Shown piece after piece: positions 34,632 through 43,758 of a stretch of 64,000 nucleotides of DNA (positions are counted from its first letter, which is position 1; every line of letters begins with the position of its first letter). This DNA is from Hymenobacter plasmatis (GTDB lineage: Bacteria; Bacteroidota; Bacteroidia; Cytophagales; Hymenobacteraceae): assembly GCF_020711255.1 (NCBI RefSeq), contig NZ_JAJFAW010000001.1, forward strand, positions 186,001 through 250,000, given 5' to 3'. Both the position numbers and the translations under genes were made by a program. The notes under the pieces are model-generated. The model searched no databases. It saw only the letters and a list, made by a program, of their open reading frames with translations, and had not been told where the DNA came from.

Positions 34632-36545
34632 ATGATTTACTTGGCTAAGCAAAAGAATTGGGCGCTGTGGTGCCTGCGTGTAGCCTGCCTGGCCGGGTTG
34701 CTGGCCGGCAGCCCAGCGGCGTTTGGCTTGGCCACGCCACCCGTGCTGCGCAAAGACTTGAAAAAGGACTTTGGGGCGGTTGGCGACGGCAAAACCAACG
34801 ACCAGGCTGCCTTTGAGAAAGCCGCTGCCTTTTTCAACGGCCGCGCGCAAACGCCCGCCGGCGCCACCGGCTCGGCCGAGCTCCGCATACCGAAAGGTGT
34901 GTACCTGGTGGGCCGCCAGGACAGCGCCGGTAAAGGCGCCGACCTGCTACGCCTGGTGGGTTGCCGCAACCTCACGGTGGTCGGCGACGACAGCGCCACC
35001 ACCGAGATTCGCTACGCCCAGGGTTTGCGCTACGGCTCCTTCGACCCCGTTTCCCGAAAGCCCTACGAAGCACCTTCCGCTTACTTTGTTGACCATAACT
35101 ACTCGGCCACCGGGGGCACCTGCGTGGTGCTGCAGGGCTGCGACAATATTTCCATTCGCAACTTAAACCTGAACGGCAGCAGTTCCAGCCTCGTGGTGGG
35201 CGGCCACTGGGGCGATACGGGCATTCAACTACCCGCCGATGGCATTTTTGTGAGCGACTCGCGCAACATTAAGTTGAGCCAACTGGCGCTGCACCACTTC
35301 GGGCGCGATGGCATTCAGGTACTGAACCACTTGGCCAAAAGCATCGACGACCCCAACCGCGAAGGCATCGTACTCGAAAACTCCACCTGTAACTACAACG
35401 GGCGGCAAGGCCTCTCCCTCACGGGCGTAAACGGCTTTCGGGCCGTAAACTGCAGCTTCAGCCACACCGGCCGCATTGTGCCGGCTTCTACCGGCAAACC
35501 GCTGTTCTCCAACCCCGGCGCTGGGGTCGATGTGGAGCCTCAGGATGGGTTCGTAACCAATGTGAGCCTGGAGAACTGCCGTTTCGTAGACAATGCCGGC
35601 CAAGCCATTGTGTCGGACTGGGTAGACGAGAGCCACCCCTCCGGTACCAAAAACATTGTGGTATCCGGTGGCTTGCTGTGGGGCATCACCAATTGGTCGG
35701 CCTGGATTACGCAGAAAGGGTTTTTGTTTCGGAACTGCCGCATCTATGGGGCCTTTGTGCACGGCTGCCACGCGGCTACCGCCGCCGATGCCACTCGGTT
35801 CGTGGGCTGCACGTTCGAGGACCGGCCGTATCGTGGGCAAGCCGCCTACGGGCCGTTTACGCTGCACTCTGACTCGCATGCCACCCGCATGAGCTTTACC
35901 GAGTGCCGTTTCGTGGGTACCCACAATTACCTGATTCACGCCATCCCGGCGGCGATGGATACCGCCAGCCTGTTCCATTTTCGAAGCTGTTCTTTTCTCT
36001 ACGATTATGCCCAGCCTCCCCAGGGCTCCTACGATAAAATTCTGGGGGCCGTGTTCAGCGGCACTACCGTTTTTCAGGATGGCCCCCACCGCACTAGTCG
36101 CCACCGCACCGACTTCATGCTCGGCAACGGCGGCGCCACCGGTACCGCGGTGTTGCGAGCCCCCGGCAGCCTTCAGTTCTTGGCCCGAAACTCGTATTAC
36201 CTGGTGCTGGGCGGCTTGGAAATTGGGCGCAGCCCAGCCCGAACTCGTGATGCCGCCGAGGTAGTAGTAGGTGACGGCAATGCGTTGGTAATTAACGAAT
36301 CGCCGGGGAAGGTGCCGGAATTGTACATCGGTCCCACTTCGCGCTTGACCGTGAAAAAGGGTGGCTCGCTGGAAATTCTGCGTCACACCAAAGTGACCAT
36401 CGCTGGCCAATTAATTGTGGAAGACGGGGCATATTTCTTCTGCGACCCGCTAACCAAAATAGCCGCCACCGGCAAAGGGCAGCTGCGTGTAGGACCCAAG
36501 GTCATCAAAACCAAGCACCCCACGCTTCGCTCCACCTACTACTAA
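34632..36545 (+). CDS. Secreted right-handed beta-helix protein (pectate-lyase-like fold)
   Basis: 637 residues from MIYLAKQKNWALWCLRVACL, signal peptide to about AAFG. It opens with the pectate lyase/polygalacturonase-type entry DFGAVGDGKTNDQAAFEKA, followed by PKGVYLVG and a long series of beta-helix coils (CDNISIRNLNLNGSS, SRNIKLSQLALHHFGRDGIQ, NGFRAVNCSFSHTG, VSLENCRFVDNAGQAIV). The helix ends near residue 520; the final 100 residues are a second beta-rich domain. No catalytic residues of a known lyase or hydrolase could be assigned, so it may bind or cut a polysaccharide. Single gene. Confidence 0.8.
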   Translation: MIYLAKQKNWALWCLRVACLAGLLAGSPAAFGLATPPVLRKDLKKDFGAVGDGKTNDQAAFEKAAAFFNGRAQTPAGATGSAELRIPKGVYLVGRQDSAGKGADLLRLVGCRNLTVVGDDSATTEIRYAQGLRYGSFDPVSRKPYEAPSAYFVDHNYSATGGTCVVLQGCDNISIRNLNLNGSSSSLVVGGHWGDTGIQLPADGIFVSDSRNIKLSQLALHHFGRDGIQVLNHLAKSIDDPNREGIVLENSTCNYNGRQGLSLTGVNGFRAVNCSFSHTGRIVPASTGKPLFSNPGAGVDVEPQDGFVTNVSLENCRFVDNAGQAIVSDWVDESHPSGTKNIVVSGGLLWGITNWSAWITQKGFLFRNCRIYGAFVHGCHAATAADATRFVGCTFEDRPYRGQAAYGPFTLHSDSHATRMSFTECRFVGTHNYLIHAIPAAMDTASLFHFRSCSFLYDYAQPPQGSYDKILGAVFSGTTVFQDGPHRTSRHRTDFMLGNGGATGTAVLRAPGSLQFLARNSYYLVLGGLEIGRSPARTRDAAEVVVGDGNALVINESPGKVPELYIGPTSRLTVKKGGSLEILRHTKVTIAGQLIVEDGAYFFCDPLTKIAATGKGQLRVGPKVIKTKHPTLRSTYY

Positions 36546-36667
36546 GCTGAGCAGCGCTAATAGAGCCTCACTTATGCTACTTGCTGGGTGCGCTTTCTAA
36601 AATACTTCTCTATGCGGCCAATGCCTCCTTGGTGAGTCGGAATTGTGCAGCATCGGAGGATAAGTCA

Positions 36668-36717
36668 GAGGCCCGGGGTCCAGCTGAAACTAACGTTTCG
36701 GCTGGACCCCAGGCCTC
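36668..36717. terminator. Large hairpin between convergent genes
   Basis: GAGGCCCGGGGTCCAGCTGA and its near complement TCGGCTGGACCCCAGGCCTC with AAACTAACGTT between them. The stem is about 22 bp with one or two mismatches; no T run, so its role as a terminator is likely but not certain. Confidence 0.6.
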
Positions 36718-36776
36718 ATAGAGCTTTGATTAAGCTAAAAGAACAGCACCTGCAGCCGTTATTAGGCTGCTTTGGG

Positions 36777-37175
36777 CTATTGAGCCGGCGCCGGCTGGCT
36801 GGTATTCCAGATATCCTGGTGAAGCTTCCACTGGCCTTCCTGCTCCTTCCAGACCACCACGTATTTGCCCTGGTCCAGCTGCGTGTCTTGTGGCCCATAC
36901 AGGGTGTAGTTGCCGAGCTCAATGGCGGTGTCGGTCAGCTGTTCTACTTCCCGGGTGTGCAGCTTCACCCGTTTGATGCCCATCTCCATGGCACCCTGCC
37001 AGAAGGCCTGGATGCCGGCTGGGCCCTCGATGGGCTCCATGCCGGTGGGGAGCAGCACGCCGTTGGGGGTGTACAGGCTGGCGACAGCGGCCGCGTCGCC
37101 TCGTTCAAAGTTGGCCTCAAAGGTGGCGTTGGCACGCCGGATTTCGTCGCTGATGCTGGTGGCTAAAGTGGGCAT
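36777..37175 (-). CDS. SnoaL/DUF4440-like (NTF2-fold) protein
   Basis: 132 residues, no signal peptide. MPTLATSISDEIRRANATFE, then ERGDAAAVASLYTPNGVLLP, GPAGIQAFWQGAM, ELGNYTLYG and GKYVVVWKEQEGQWKLHQDI: the typical order of the SgcJ/EcaC or DUF4440 family, a small cone-shaped fold. Such proteins are enzymes or ligand binders with diverse or unknown substrates. No neighbours hint at a pathway. Confidence 0.85.
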   Translation of the reverse strand: MPTLATSISDEIRRANATFEANFERGDAAAVASLYTPNGVLLPTGMEPIEGPAGIQAFWQGAMEMGIKRVKLHTREVEQLTDTAIELGNYTLYGPQDTQLDQGKYVVVWKEQEGQWKLHQDIWNTSQPAPAQ

Positions 37176-37325
37176 GAAGAGAATGGTTAAGGGTGAAGTT
37201 GTTTTTGCAATGTATGACTAATTTATATAATTAAAAACGACAATGTCTAAAAGTGCGGCTGCACTTATCATTCCTATTTCACCAATAGCCCAGAACCTTT
37301 CGAAGCTTAGCCCGACCTAAAAAGA

Positions 37326-37358
37326 AAAACCCCGCCTGCGAGCCGCAAACGGGGTTTT
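37326..37358 (-). terminator. tmRNA terminator
   Basis: On the reverse strand AAAACCCCG ... CGGGGTTTT followed by TCTTT, directly after the tmRNA 3' end. A strong intrinsic terminator. Confidence 0.88.
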
Positions 37359-37362
37359 GAAG

Positions 37363-37732
37363 TGGAGATGCAGGGATTCGAACCCTGGTCCAGACAAGGA
37401 AATCGACGTGCTTTCTACGTGCGTATCTATGCTTGGATTTTCATGGCGGTACAGGCGCATATCAGGCCTTTGCACCGCCCCTAGCTGCAGTTGGGTTTCG
37501 CCCCCGAGTCACAGTTCCTCGAAGGCTATTTTCTACTTACGACGCTCCGAACTCCCAGGTGTAGAAACTTACCCAGGCGGAACGATGGCAATTACCTAAT
37601 TCTGAACTAGGCAGCCATGGCGTACGAATAGTCGCCAGTTGTTGTTTGATAGATTTTTTGACAGGAGAGCTTCCATCAACTCCTGGCACGCTTACCCGCA
37701 ATTTGCGCAAGCTGTCAATTCCGGTCATCCCC
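37363..37732 (-). ncRNA. ssrA: Transfer-messenger RNA (tmRNA)
   Basis: The reverse strand starts GGGGATGACCGGAATTGACA and ends with the T arm GGTTCGAATCCCTGCATCTC then CA, so the ends pair as a tRNA-like acceptor (GGGGA/TCTCC). Length is 370 nt, normal for a one-piece tmRNA. The resume frame at 37607-37636 reads GGC GAC TAT TCG TAC GCC ATG GCT GCC TAG, giving the tag GDYSYAMAA. The CCA end is not fully coded after TCTCCA and would be added. It rescues stalled ribosomes. The terminator lies just downstream. No tRNA is in this window. Confidence 0.95.
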
Positions 37733-37882
37733 AAATGGTAAAGAACGAGTCCCGCAATGGTCTTTACAGCCCAAGCGGGCCGCGAAGGTACGCGGTGAAT
37801 AGGAAACGATGGGGGAGGAGGGAAGGTTTCCGCTAATGTGGAGGTTTAAATAGGTAGAGGAGTAAAGGATTTATCCTCAAAA

Positions 37883-37983
37883 GAACGTCATGCAGAGCGC
37901 AGCGAAGTATCTTGCCCGCTTCGTTGCAAGCACTGAATTAGTTACGCAGGCAAGATGCTTCGCTGCGCTCTGCATCACGTTCT
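37883..37983. repeat. REPIN-like inverted repeat
   Basis: Left arm GAACGTCATGCAGAGCGCAG then CGAAGTATCTTG, right arm CAAGATGCTTCGCTGCGCTC then TGCATCACGTTC, separated by about 35 bases. Just upstream of the dnaX promoter candidate. Confidence 0.8.
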
Positions 37984-38023
37984 GATGTAAGCAAAACCGC
38001 TTCCAAAGCCGCCCTTTTTTGGG

Positions 38024-38031
38024 TAACTTTG
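38024..38031 (+). promoter_or_regulatory. Candidate -7 box for dnaX
   Basis: TAACTTTG matches TAnnTTTG, 13 bases before the dnaX ATG, so any TTG start at 38029 would lie within it. A TTC 20 bases upstream stands in for the -33 TTG. Supports the ATG at 38044 as start. Confidence 0.45.
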
Positions 38032-38043
38032 TCAACAGAACTT

Positions 38044-40068
38044 ATGGATAATTTCGTCGTTTCGGCCCGCAAGTACCGTCCTTCCACGTTTCGCAGCGTG
38101 GTGGGGCAGCAGCACGTCACCACCACGCTGCAGAACGCCATTCAGAGCCAGCACCTGGCCCAGGCGTTCCTGTTTTGCGGCCCGCGCGGGGTGGGCAAAA
38201 CCACCTGCGCCCGCATCCTGGCCAAGACGATAAACTGCACCAACCTCTCGGCCGAAACCGAGGCGTGCGGCACTTGTGCGTCCTGCGTGGCTTTCCAGGA
38301 AAACGCCTCGTTCAACGTGCACGAGCTGGATGCAGCTTCCAACAACTCAGTGGAAGACATTCGCTCGCTGGTAGAGCAGGTGCGCTACGCCCCGCAGGCC
38401 GGCAAGTACAAAATCTATATCATCGACGAGGTGCACATGCTCTCGAACGCGGCCTTCAACGCCTTTCTCAAGACGCTGGAGGAGCCGCCGAGCTACGCCA
38501 TTTTCATCCTCGCCACCACCGAGCGGCACAAGATTATCCCCACCATCCTGTCGCGCTGCCAGATTTTTGACTTCAGCCGCATCAAGGTGGAGGACATGCG
38601 CAGCCACTTGCGCTACGTGGCCACCCAGGAAGGCATCACGGCCGAAGACGACGCCCTGCACCTACTGGCCCAGAAGGCCGACGGTGGCCTGCGCGACGCC
38701 CTGTCGATGTTTGACCAGATGGTGACCTTCGGCGGCAACAACCTCACCTACAAAGAGGTAGTGCAAAACCTGCACATCCTCGATTACGACTATTATTTCC
38801 GGCTGATTGACAGCCTGCTGACCGAAAACCTCTCGGCCGCGCTGCTGCTGCTCGATGAGGTGATGCAGAACGGCTTCGACCTGCACAACTTCGTGGTGGG
38901 CACGGCCGAGCACCTGCGCGGCCTGCTCGTGTGCAAAGACGCCGTGACGGTGCAGCTGCTGGAAGTGTCCGACGGCATCAAGCAGAAGTACGTGGAGCAG
39001 GCCCAGGCCGCGCCGCTGGCCTTCCTGCTCTCGGCCCTGAACCTTATCAGCCAGTGCGACCGGGAATTCAAGCAAGCCAAAAACCAGCGGCTGCACGTGG
39101 AGCTGGCCTTGATGAAGCTGGCGTACCTAAACGGGGCCGTGCAGTTTGTCCGGGACTTGACTCCTTCCTCCAACGGCGAGGCTAAAAAAAAAACTAGTAG
39201 CCTAAACGGCTCAACCGAAGCGCCTAGCCCGGCACCTGCCGCCAGCGGCAACGGCAATGGCCAAGCTCAATACGCGCCCATTGCCACGCCAGCGGCCATC
39301 ACTCCGGCGGTTGTAGTTGCGGAGCCACCGGCGGCTTCGTTTTCTGAGTTTGAGGCGATGCCCGCCGGGCGCGTTGCGCCGCCCGCCGACGGCCCCGAGC
39401 CGCTGCCCGTGGATAACGGCGTGGAAGAACTGCACGACACGCCCAGTATTGAGGTTGAGCCAGCCCCGGCCATCACCGAGCGCCACCAGATGCGTGATAC
39501 GCTGCCGCACGTCGAAATCGGCGTGCCCAGCTTTGAAGGCATTGAGCCAACGCCGCGCCCCACGCCCGCGGCGGCCTTTGCCAAAATCCCCAGCCTGGCC
39601 AGCAAGATGCCCAGCCTGAAGGACCTGAGCAGCAAGAAAGCTGCCGGACCGGCCGCCGCCTCGGTGGTGGCCGAGCCGCAGTTTACCAGCGGTCCGGTGG
39701 CGCCCATCGACCCCGCGTTGCTGCAGCGCGTGTGGCAGGAACTGGCCGAAGAGCGCCGCGCCCAGGACCGCATGAGCGAATTCTGGGTCCTTAACCGCCC
39801 GGTGACCGCCAACGCCGAGCACATGATTGAGCTGAGCGTGGACAACCCCATTCAGGTGGACCAGTTCAACGACATGCGGGTGGAGTTTCTGGCGGAGCTG
39901 CGCCGCCGCACGGGCCACCCACGCCTCACGGTGCAGCCCGTGGTGGCTACTGCTGCGCCCACGGCCCGCAAGCTCTACACGGCCACCGACAAGTTTGAGT
40001 ACCTGGCCGAGCGGTTCCCCGCCCTGCGCGAGGCCAAGCAGCGGTTGGGGTTAGAAGCTGACTTCTAA
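38044..40068 (+). CDS. dnaX: DNA polymerase III subunit gamma/tau
   Basis: 674 residues from MDNFVVSARKYRPSTFRSVV. It is the clamp-loader ATPase of the replisome. Walker A GPRGVGKT (46-53), zinc-binding cysteines C75, C78 and C81 in ACGTCASC, Walker B IYIIDEVHML, and sensor sequence ILATTERHKIIPTILSRCQ. Domain III follows, then a long Pro/Ala linker (about 385-580) and the C-terminal tau-like part (LQRVWQELAEERRAQDRM). No slippery A- or T-run followed by a hairpin was seen that would clearly give a separate gamma form, although AAAAAAAAA at about 39185 could be a slippage site. Confidence 0.95.
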   Translation: MDNFVVSARKYRPSTFRSVVGQQHVTTTLQNAIQSQHLAQAFLFCGPRGVGKTTCARILAKTINCTNLSAETEACGTCASCVAFQENASFNVHELDAASNNSVEDIRSLVEQVRYAPQAGKYKIYIIDEVHMLSNAAFNAFLKTLEEPPSYAIFILATTERHKIIPTILSRCQIFDFSRIKVEDMRSHLRYVATQEGITAEDDALHLLAQKADGGLRDALSMFDQMVTFGGNNLTYKEVVQNLHILDYDYYFRLIDSLLTENLSAALLLLDEVMQNGFDLHNFVVGTAEHLRGLLVCKDAVTVQLLEVSDGIKQKYVEQAQAAPLAFLLSALNLISQCDREFKQAKNQRLHVELALMKLAYLNGAVQFVRDLTPSSNGEAKKKTSSLNGSTEAPSPAPAASGNGNGQAQYAPIATPAAITPAVVVAEPPAASFSEFEAMPAGRVAPPADGPEPLPVDNGVEELHDTPSIEVEPAPAITERHQMRDTLPHVEIGVPSFEGIEPTPRPTPAAAFAKIPSLASKMPSLKDLSSKKAAGPAAASVVAEPQFTSGPVAPIDPALLQRVWQELAEERRAQDRMSEFWVLNRPVTANAEHMIELSVDNPIQVDQFNDMRVEFLAELRRRTGHPRLTVQPVVATAAPTARKLYTATDKFEYLAERFPALREAKQRLGLEADF

Positions 40069-40156
40069 GGCTGGTTATCCTGATTATAGGCAAAGGCTAG
40101 TTATAGCTGCCGCTGCTAAGCATCAGGAGGGGTCTGCTGTGATATAATCTAATCGG

Positions 40157-40246
40157 CTGTCATGCAGAGCGCAGCGAAGCATCTTATCAGGTGGGCACGA
40201 CTCGTCCAGCGGCGATAAGATGCTTCGCTGCGCTCTGCATGACAGA
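40157..40246. repeat. REPIN-like inverted repeat
   Basis: CTGTCATGCAGAGCGCAGCG then AAGCATCTTATC, mirrored by GATAAGATGCTTCGCTGCGC then TCTGCATGACAG, with about 27 bases between. The arms are perfect over at least 30 bp; the cleanest copy in the window. Confidence 0.85.
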
Positions 40247-40446
40247 CGTGAAGAGGGTGCGCATTTTAGAGCCGCTTTGCAGGAGGCCCCCTCGGTCTGA
40301 CTAGCATTTCAAGAGCCCGTAACTCAGCCCAATTTTACCGCAAACGTTTGGGGAGAATTCTGAGCTGAATAGAGTGAGGAGCTTCAGGACAGAGCAAACT
40401 GGCAAGTTAGCTGAAAAATTCGTTTTTTATTCCCCTATCAGCCAGC

Positions 40447-40454
40447 TACCTTTG
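40447..40454 (+). promoter_or_regulatory. Candidate -7 box for the M16 peptidase
   Basis: TACCTTTG matches TAnnTTTG, 38 bases before the GTG start chosen for the gene. The expected -33 position has TTT, not TTG, so moderate support only. Confidence 0.4.
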
Positions 40455-40491
40455 TTTTTTGAATCCTTTCGGCTACCGTTCCGCGCCCTTC

Positions 40492-43400
40492 GTGAAAAAC
40501 AACTTTTTGCTGCTGTTTCCGGCCTTGGCGGCGCTAGGTCTTGCTACACAGTGCCAATCGAGCAAGCCAGCTACTACTGCTTCGGCAGCCAATGTTGCAT
40601 CAGCTGCTGCGCCTGCTGCCCCGAAGGAATACCGCTACGAGACGGTGCCCGGCGACCCGCTGCAAGTTCGTATCTATAAGCTGGATAACGGCCTGACGGT
40701 TTACCTGTCTGATTACAAAGACGCCCCGCGCATCCAGACCTACGTGGCCGTGCGCGCCGGCTCCAAAAACGACCCCGCCACCGCCACCGGCCTGGCCCAC
40801 TACCTCGAGCACATGGTGTTCAAGGGTACCTCCAAATTGGGCACGCAGGACTGGGCCAAGGAGAAAGTTGAGCTGGATAAAATCGAGGCGCTCTACGAGG
40901 TGTACCGCGGCCAGCGCAACGACCCCGCCGCCCGCAAGCGCACCTACCACCAGATTGACTCGATTTCGGGTGTGGCTGCGCGCTACGCCGTGCCCAACGA
41001 GTACGACAAGGTGATGGGCGCCATCGGGGCCAAGGGCTCCAACGCGCACACTTCCAACGAGGAAACGGTGTACCAGGAAGACATCCCGAGCAACCAGCTT
41101 GAGAAGTGGGCCGCCATTCAGGCCGAGCGCCTGCATGAAATGGTACCACGCTTGTTCCACACGGAGCTGGAAGCCGTGTATGAGGAGAAAAACCGCGGCC
41201 TGGATACCGATGGTTGGAAGCAGCGCGAAGTATTGGACGCGGCGCTATACCCCACGCATCCTTACGGTACGCAGACGACCATTGGCACGATTGAGCACCT
41301 GCAAAATCCGTCCATCACCGAAATCAAGAAGTACTTCACACAGTATTACGTGCCAAGCAACGTGGCTCTGTGCCTGAGCGGCGACTTGGACTACGACCAG
41401 ACTATTCGGCTGATTGATAAAAGCTTCGGCTCGTTGCCTGGCAAGCCGGCCCCGGCGTTTACGCCGCCGGTCGAAAAGCCCATCACTGCGCCCATCAACC
41501 TCGAGGTGCTGGGGCCACAGGCCGAGAACGTGGTTGTGGGCTTCCGGCTGCCCGGTAAAGCCACGCGCGATGCTTTGCGCCTGAAGATGCTCGATGCCAT
41601 TCTAAGCAATGGCCAAGCCGGCCTGATGGACCTCGACCTGAACCAGCAGCAAAAGGTATTGCAAGCCTATTCCTCGTTTGAGCCCATGGTCGATTATTCG
41701 ACCCATACCCTGCAAGGGGCTCCCCGCCAAGGGCAGAAGCTGGAAGAAGTGAAAGCGCTGATGCTGGCCGAGTTGGATAAGGTGAAGCAAGGCAACTTCC
41801 CCGATTGGTTGATTCCAGCCATCATCAACAACGACAAACTGGACCGGACCAAGCGTTACGAAAGCAACGAAGCCCGCGCCAGCGCCATGTACGAAGCGTT
41901 TATCGAGCGCGTCGACTGGAAAGATTACCTCAAGCAGCAAGACGATTTCGCAACCATTACCAAGGCGGAAGTGGTGAAGTTCGCCAACGACAATTACGGC
42001 CAGAACTACGTAACCGTGTTCAAACGGAACGGCGTGGACCCCAATAAGGTAAAGGTGGTAAAGCCCGCCATCACGCCCGTGCCGGCCAACCGCGACGCGG
42101 CTTCGGCCTACTACAAGCAGCTCACGGCCATGCCGAGCTCGGAACTGCAGCCGGTATTCGTCGATTACAAAAAGGATATTCAGCAGACGGAAATTCAGCC
42201 CGGCCTGCCGCTGTACTACACGCACAATGCCGAAAACGGGTTGTTCAACTTATCCTACGTTGTTGAGTTGGGTACCAACAATGACCCCCGCTGGGGCCTG
42301 GCCGCTGACTACCTGCAGTACCTCGGCGCTGGCAAGTATTCGGCGGAGCAGCTGCAGCAGGAGTTCTACAAATTGGGCTGTTCCTTCAACGTAACCAGTG
42401 GGTCTGACCGGATTTCCATGACCTTGAACGGTCTCGATGGCAACCTGCAACCGGCCTTGCAACTCTTTGAACAACTCCTAAATGCGCCTAAGCCCGATGC
42501 CGCGGCCCTGAAAAACATGGTGGCCGGCATCTTGAAATCACGGCAAGATGCCAAGCTGAGCAAGCAGGTGATTTTGAATGCGGCGATGGTGAACTACGTG
42601 AAGTATGGTCCAAAAAACCCGTTCACAAACATTCTTAGCGAGAAAGAACTGAAGGCCCTGAAGCCGGAGCAGCTCACGGCGCTTATTAAAAAACTGCCTA
42701 CTTATCAGCACCGCGTGCTGTACTACGGGCCACGAAAAATCACTGGCGAGCCGGACAGCGTTATCTCTAGCAAGCACTATGATGGTACAGCTGAAGAGGT
42801 ATTTTATGGCGAAGCGCTTACTAGCATACTAAAAGCCGAGCACCGCACGCCCGCCAAGCTCACCCCCGTGCCGGCTGCCAAAGACTTTGCTGAGCAACCC
42901 CTGAAAGACAAGAAAGTCTATTGGGTCGACTACAATATGGTGCAGGCCGAAATCCTGTTCCTGACGAAGGGCGACTTGTATAGCAAGGACTTGGTGCCCA
43001 CCGTCGCGCTCTACAACGAGTATTTCGGGGGTGGCATGGGCAGCATCGTATTTCAGGACTTGCGCGAAAGCAAGGCGCTGGCTTATTCGGCCTATTCCGG
43101 TTATTCCAATGCCAACAAGCTGGGCCGCTCCAACTACAACATGAGCTACATCGGCACGCAGAGCGACAAGCTGCCCGAGGCCATGGCCGGCATGGAAGCC
43201 CTGCTCACCGACATGCCCGTGGCCGAAGCCAACCTGGAAATTGCCAAAAATGCCATTCGCAACAGCATCAGCACCGAACGCATTACCAAAGGCAACGTAC
43301 TGTTGAGCTACGAGCGGGCCCGCCGCCTGGGCCTCGACTACGACCTGCGCCGCGACGTGTACGCCAGCACGCAGAAAATGACTTTCGATGAATTAAAGAA

Positions 43401-43536
43401 GTTTCAACAGGCCAAGATTAAAGGCCAGAACCAGGTGATTCTGGTGATTGGCTCGAAGGACCGGCTCAATTTCAAGGAGCTGGCCAAGTACGGAACGGTA
43501 CAGCAGCTCACGCTGAAGGAAATCTTCGGGTATTAG
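40492..43536 (+). CDS. M16 family metallopeptidase, two-domain
   Basis: 1014 residues from a GTG start that gives a signal peptide (MKNNFLLLFPALAALGLATQ); the frame also opens with a TTG at 40459. The inverted zinc motif is HYLEH (H103, E106, H107) and a downstream Glu in ELEAVYEEKNRG completes the site. The first half is catalytic and the second half is the inactive partner domain that closes the chamber, as in PqqL/pitrilysin. An extra helical insert (about 120-170) follows the zinc motif. Periplasmic, degrades peptides; the C-terminal half has a well-preserved GGGMGS turn (EYFGGGMGSIVFQDLRE). Confidence 0.92.
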   Translation: MKNNFLLLFPALAALGLATQCQSSKPATTASAANVASAAAPAAPKEYRYETVPGDPLQVRIYKLDNGLTVYLSDYKDAPRIQTYVAVRAGSKNDPATATGLAHYLEHMVFKGTSKLGTQDWAKEKVELDKIEALYEVYRGQRNDPAARKRTYHQIDSISGVAARYAVPNEYDKVMGAIGAKGSNAHTSNEETVYQEDIPSNQLEKWAAIQAERLHEMVPRLFHTELEAVYEEKNRGLDTDGWKQREVLDAALYPTHPYGTQTTIGTIEHLQNPSITEIKKYFTQYYVPSNVALCLSGDLDYDQTIRLIDKSFGSLPGKPAPAFTPPVEKPITAPINLEVLGPQAENVVVGFRLPGKATRDALRLKMLDAILSNGQAGLMDLDLNQQQKVLQAYSSFEPMVDYSTHTLQGAPRQGQKLEEVKALMLAELDKVKQGNFPDWLIPAIINNDKLDRTKRYESNEARASAMYEAFIERVDWKDYLKQQDDFATITKAEVVKFANDNYGQNYVTVFKRNGVDPNKVKVVKPAITPVPANRDAASAYYKQLTAMPSSELQPVFVDYKKDIQQTEIQPGLPLYYTHNAENGLFNLSYVVELGTNNDPRWGLAADYLQYLGAGKYSAEQLQQEFYKLGCSFNVTSGSDRISMTLNGLDGNLQPALQLFEQLLNAPKPDAAALKNMVAGILKSRQDAKLSKQVILNAAMVNYVKYGPKNPFTNILSEKELKALKPEQLTALIKKLPTYQHRVLYYGPRKITGEPDSVISSKHYDGTAEEVFYGEALTSILKAEHRTPAKLTPVPAAKDFAEQPLKDKKVYWVDYNMVQAEILFLTKGDLYSKDLVPTVALYNEYFGGGMGSIVFQDLRESKALAYSAYSGYSNANKLGRSNYNMSYIGTQSDKLPEAMAGMEALLTDMPVAEANLEIAKNAIRNSISTERITKGNVLLSYERARRLGLDYDLRRDVYASTQKMTFDELKKFQQAKIKGQNQVILVIGSKDRLNFKELAKYGTVQQLTLKEIFGY

Positions 43537-43550
43537 CCAATACCGCCAAC

Positions 43551-43712
43551 GGGGGACCTCGCCCCTCTAGCCCCCCTCTCCCCAAGAGAGGGGGGGACTA
43601 GTTTCTAGCCATGCTGAAAAGTGGGCTGAAACCGGTTCTCAGGTTAGAAATTAAACCGGAAAATAGTCTACCCGATTCCTCGGAACGGGGGCTATGGGGT
43701 GAGGATTCCCCG
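43551..43712. repeat. Inverted element, CCTCACCCC-end family
   Basis: Left GGGGACCTCGCCCCTCTAGC, right GGGGCTATGGGGTGAGGATT then CCCC; the ends are diverged complements about 160 bases apart. Left part also has CTCTCCCCAAGAGAG. Related to the element at 19960-20229. Between the M16 gene and icd. Confidence 0.6.
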
Positions 43713-43758
43713 CTAGAATCTAATTAAACAAACGAACACGCCTAACACACGACCCCAC

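Larger units (their letters stand above)
40069..40491. other. Intergenic, contains REPIN-like repeat and promoter
   Basis: About 420 bases between dnaX and the M16 peptidase gene. Apart from the repeat at 40157-40246 and the promoter candidate at 40447, I see no gene or other structure. Confidence 0.5.

Noticed and set aside
37537..37734. 65-codon reverse frame beginning MGMTGIDS
   Set aside because: It lies inside the tmRNA gene; the RNA ends and tag explain the sequence.
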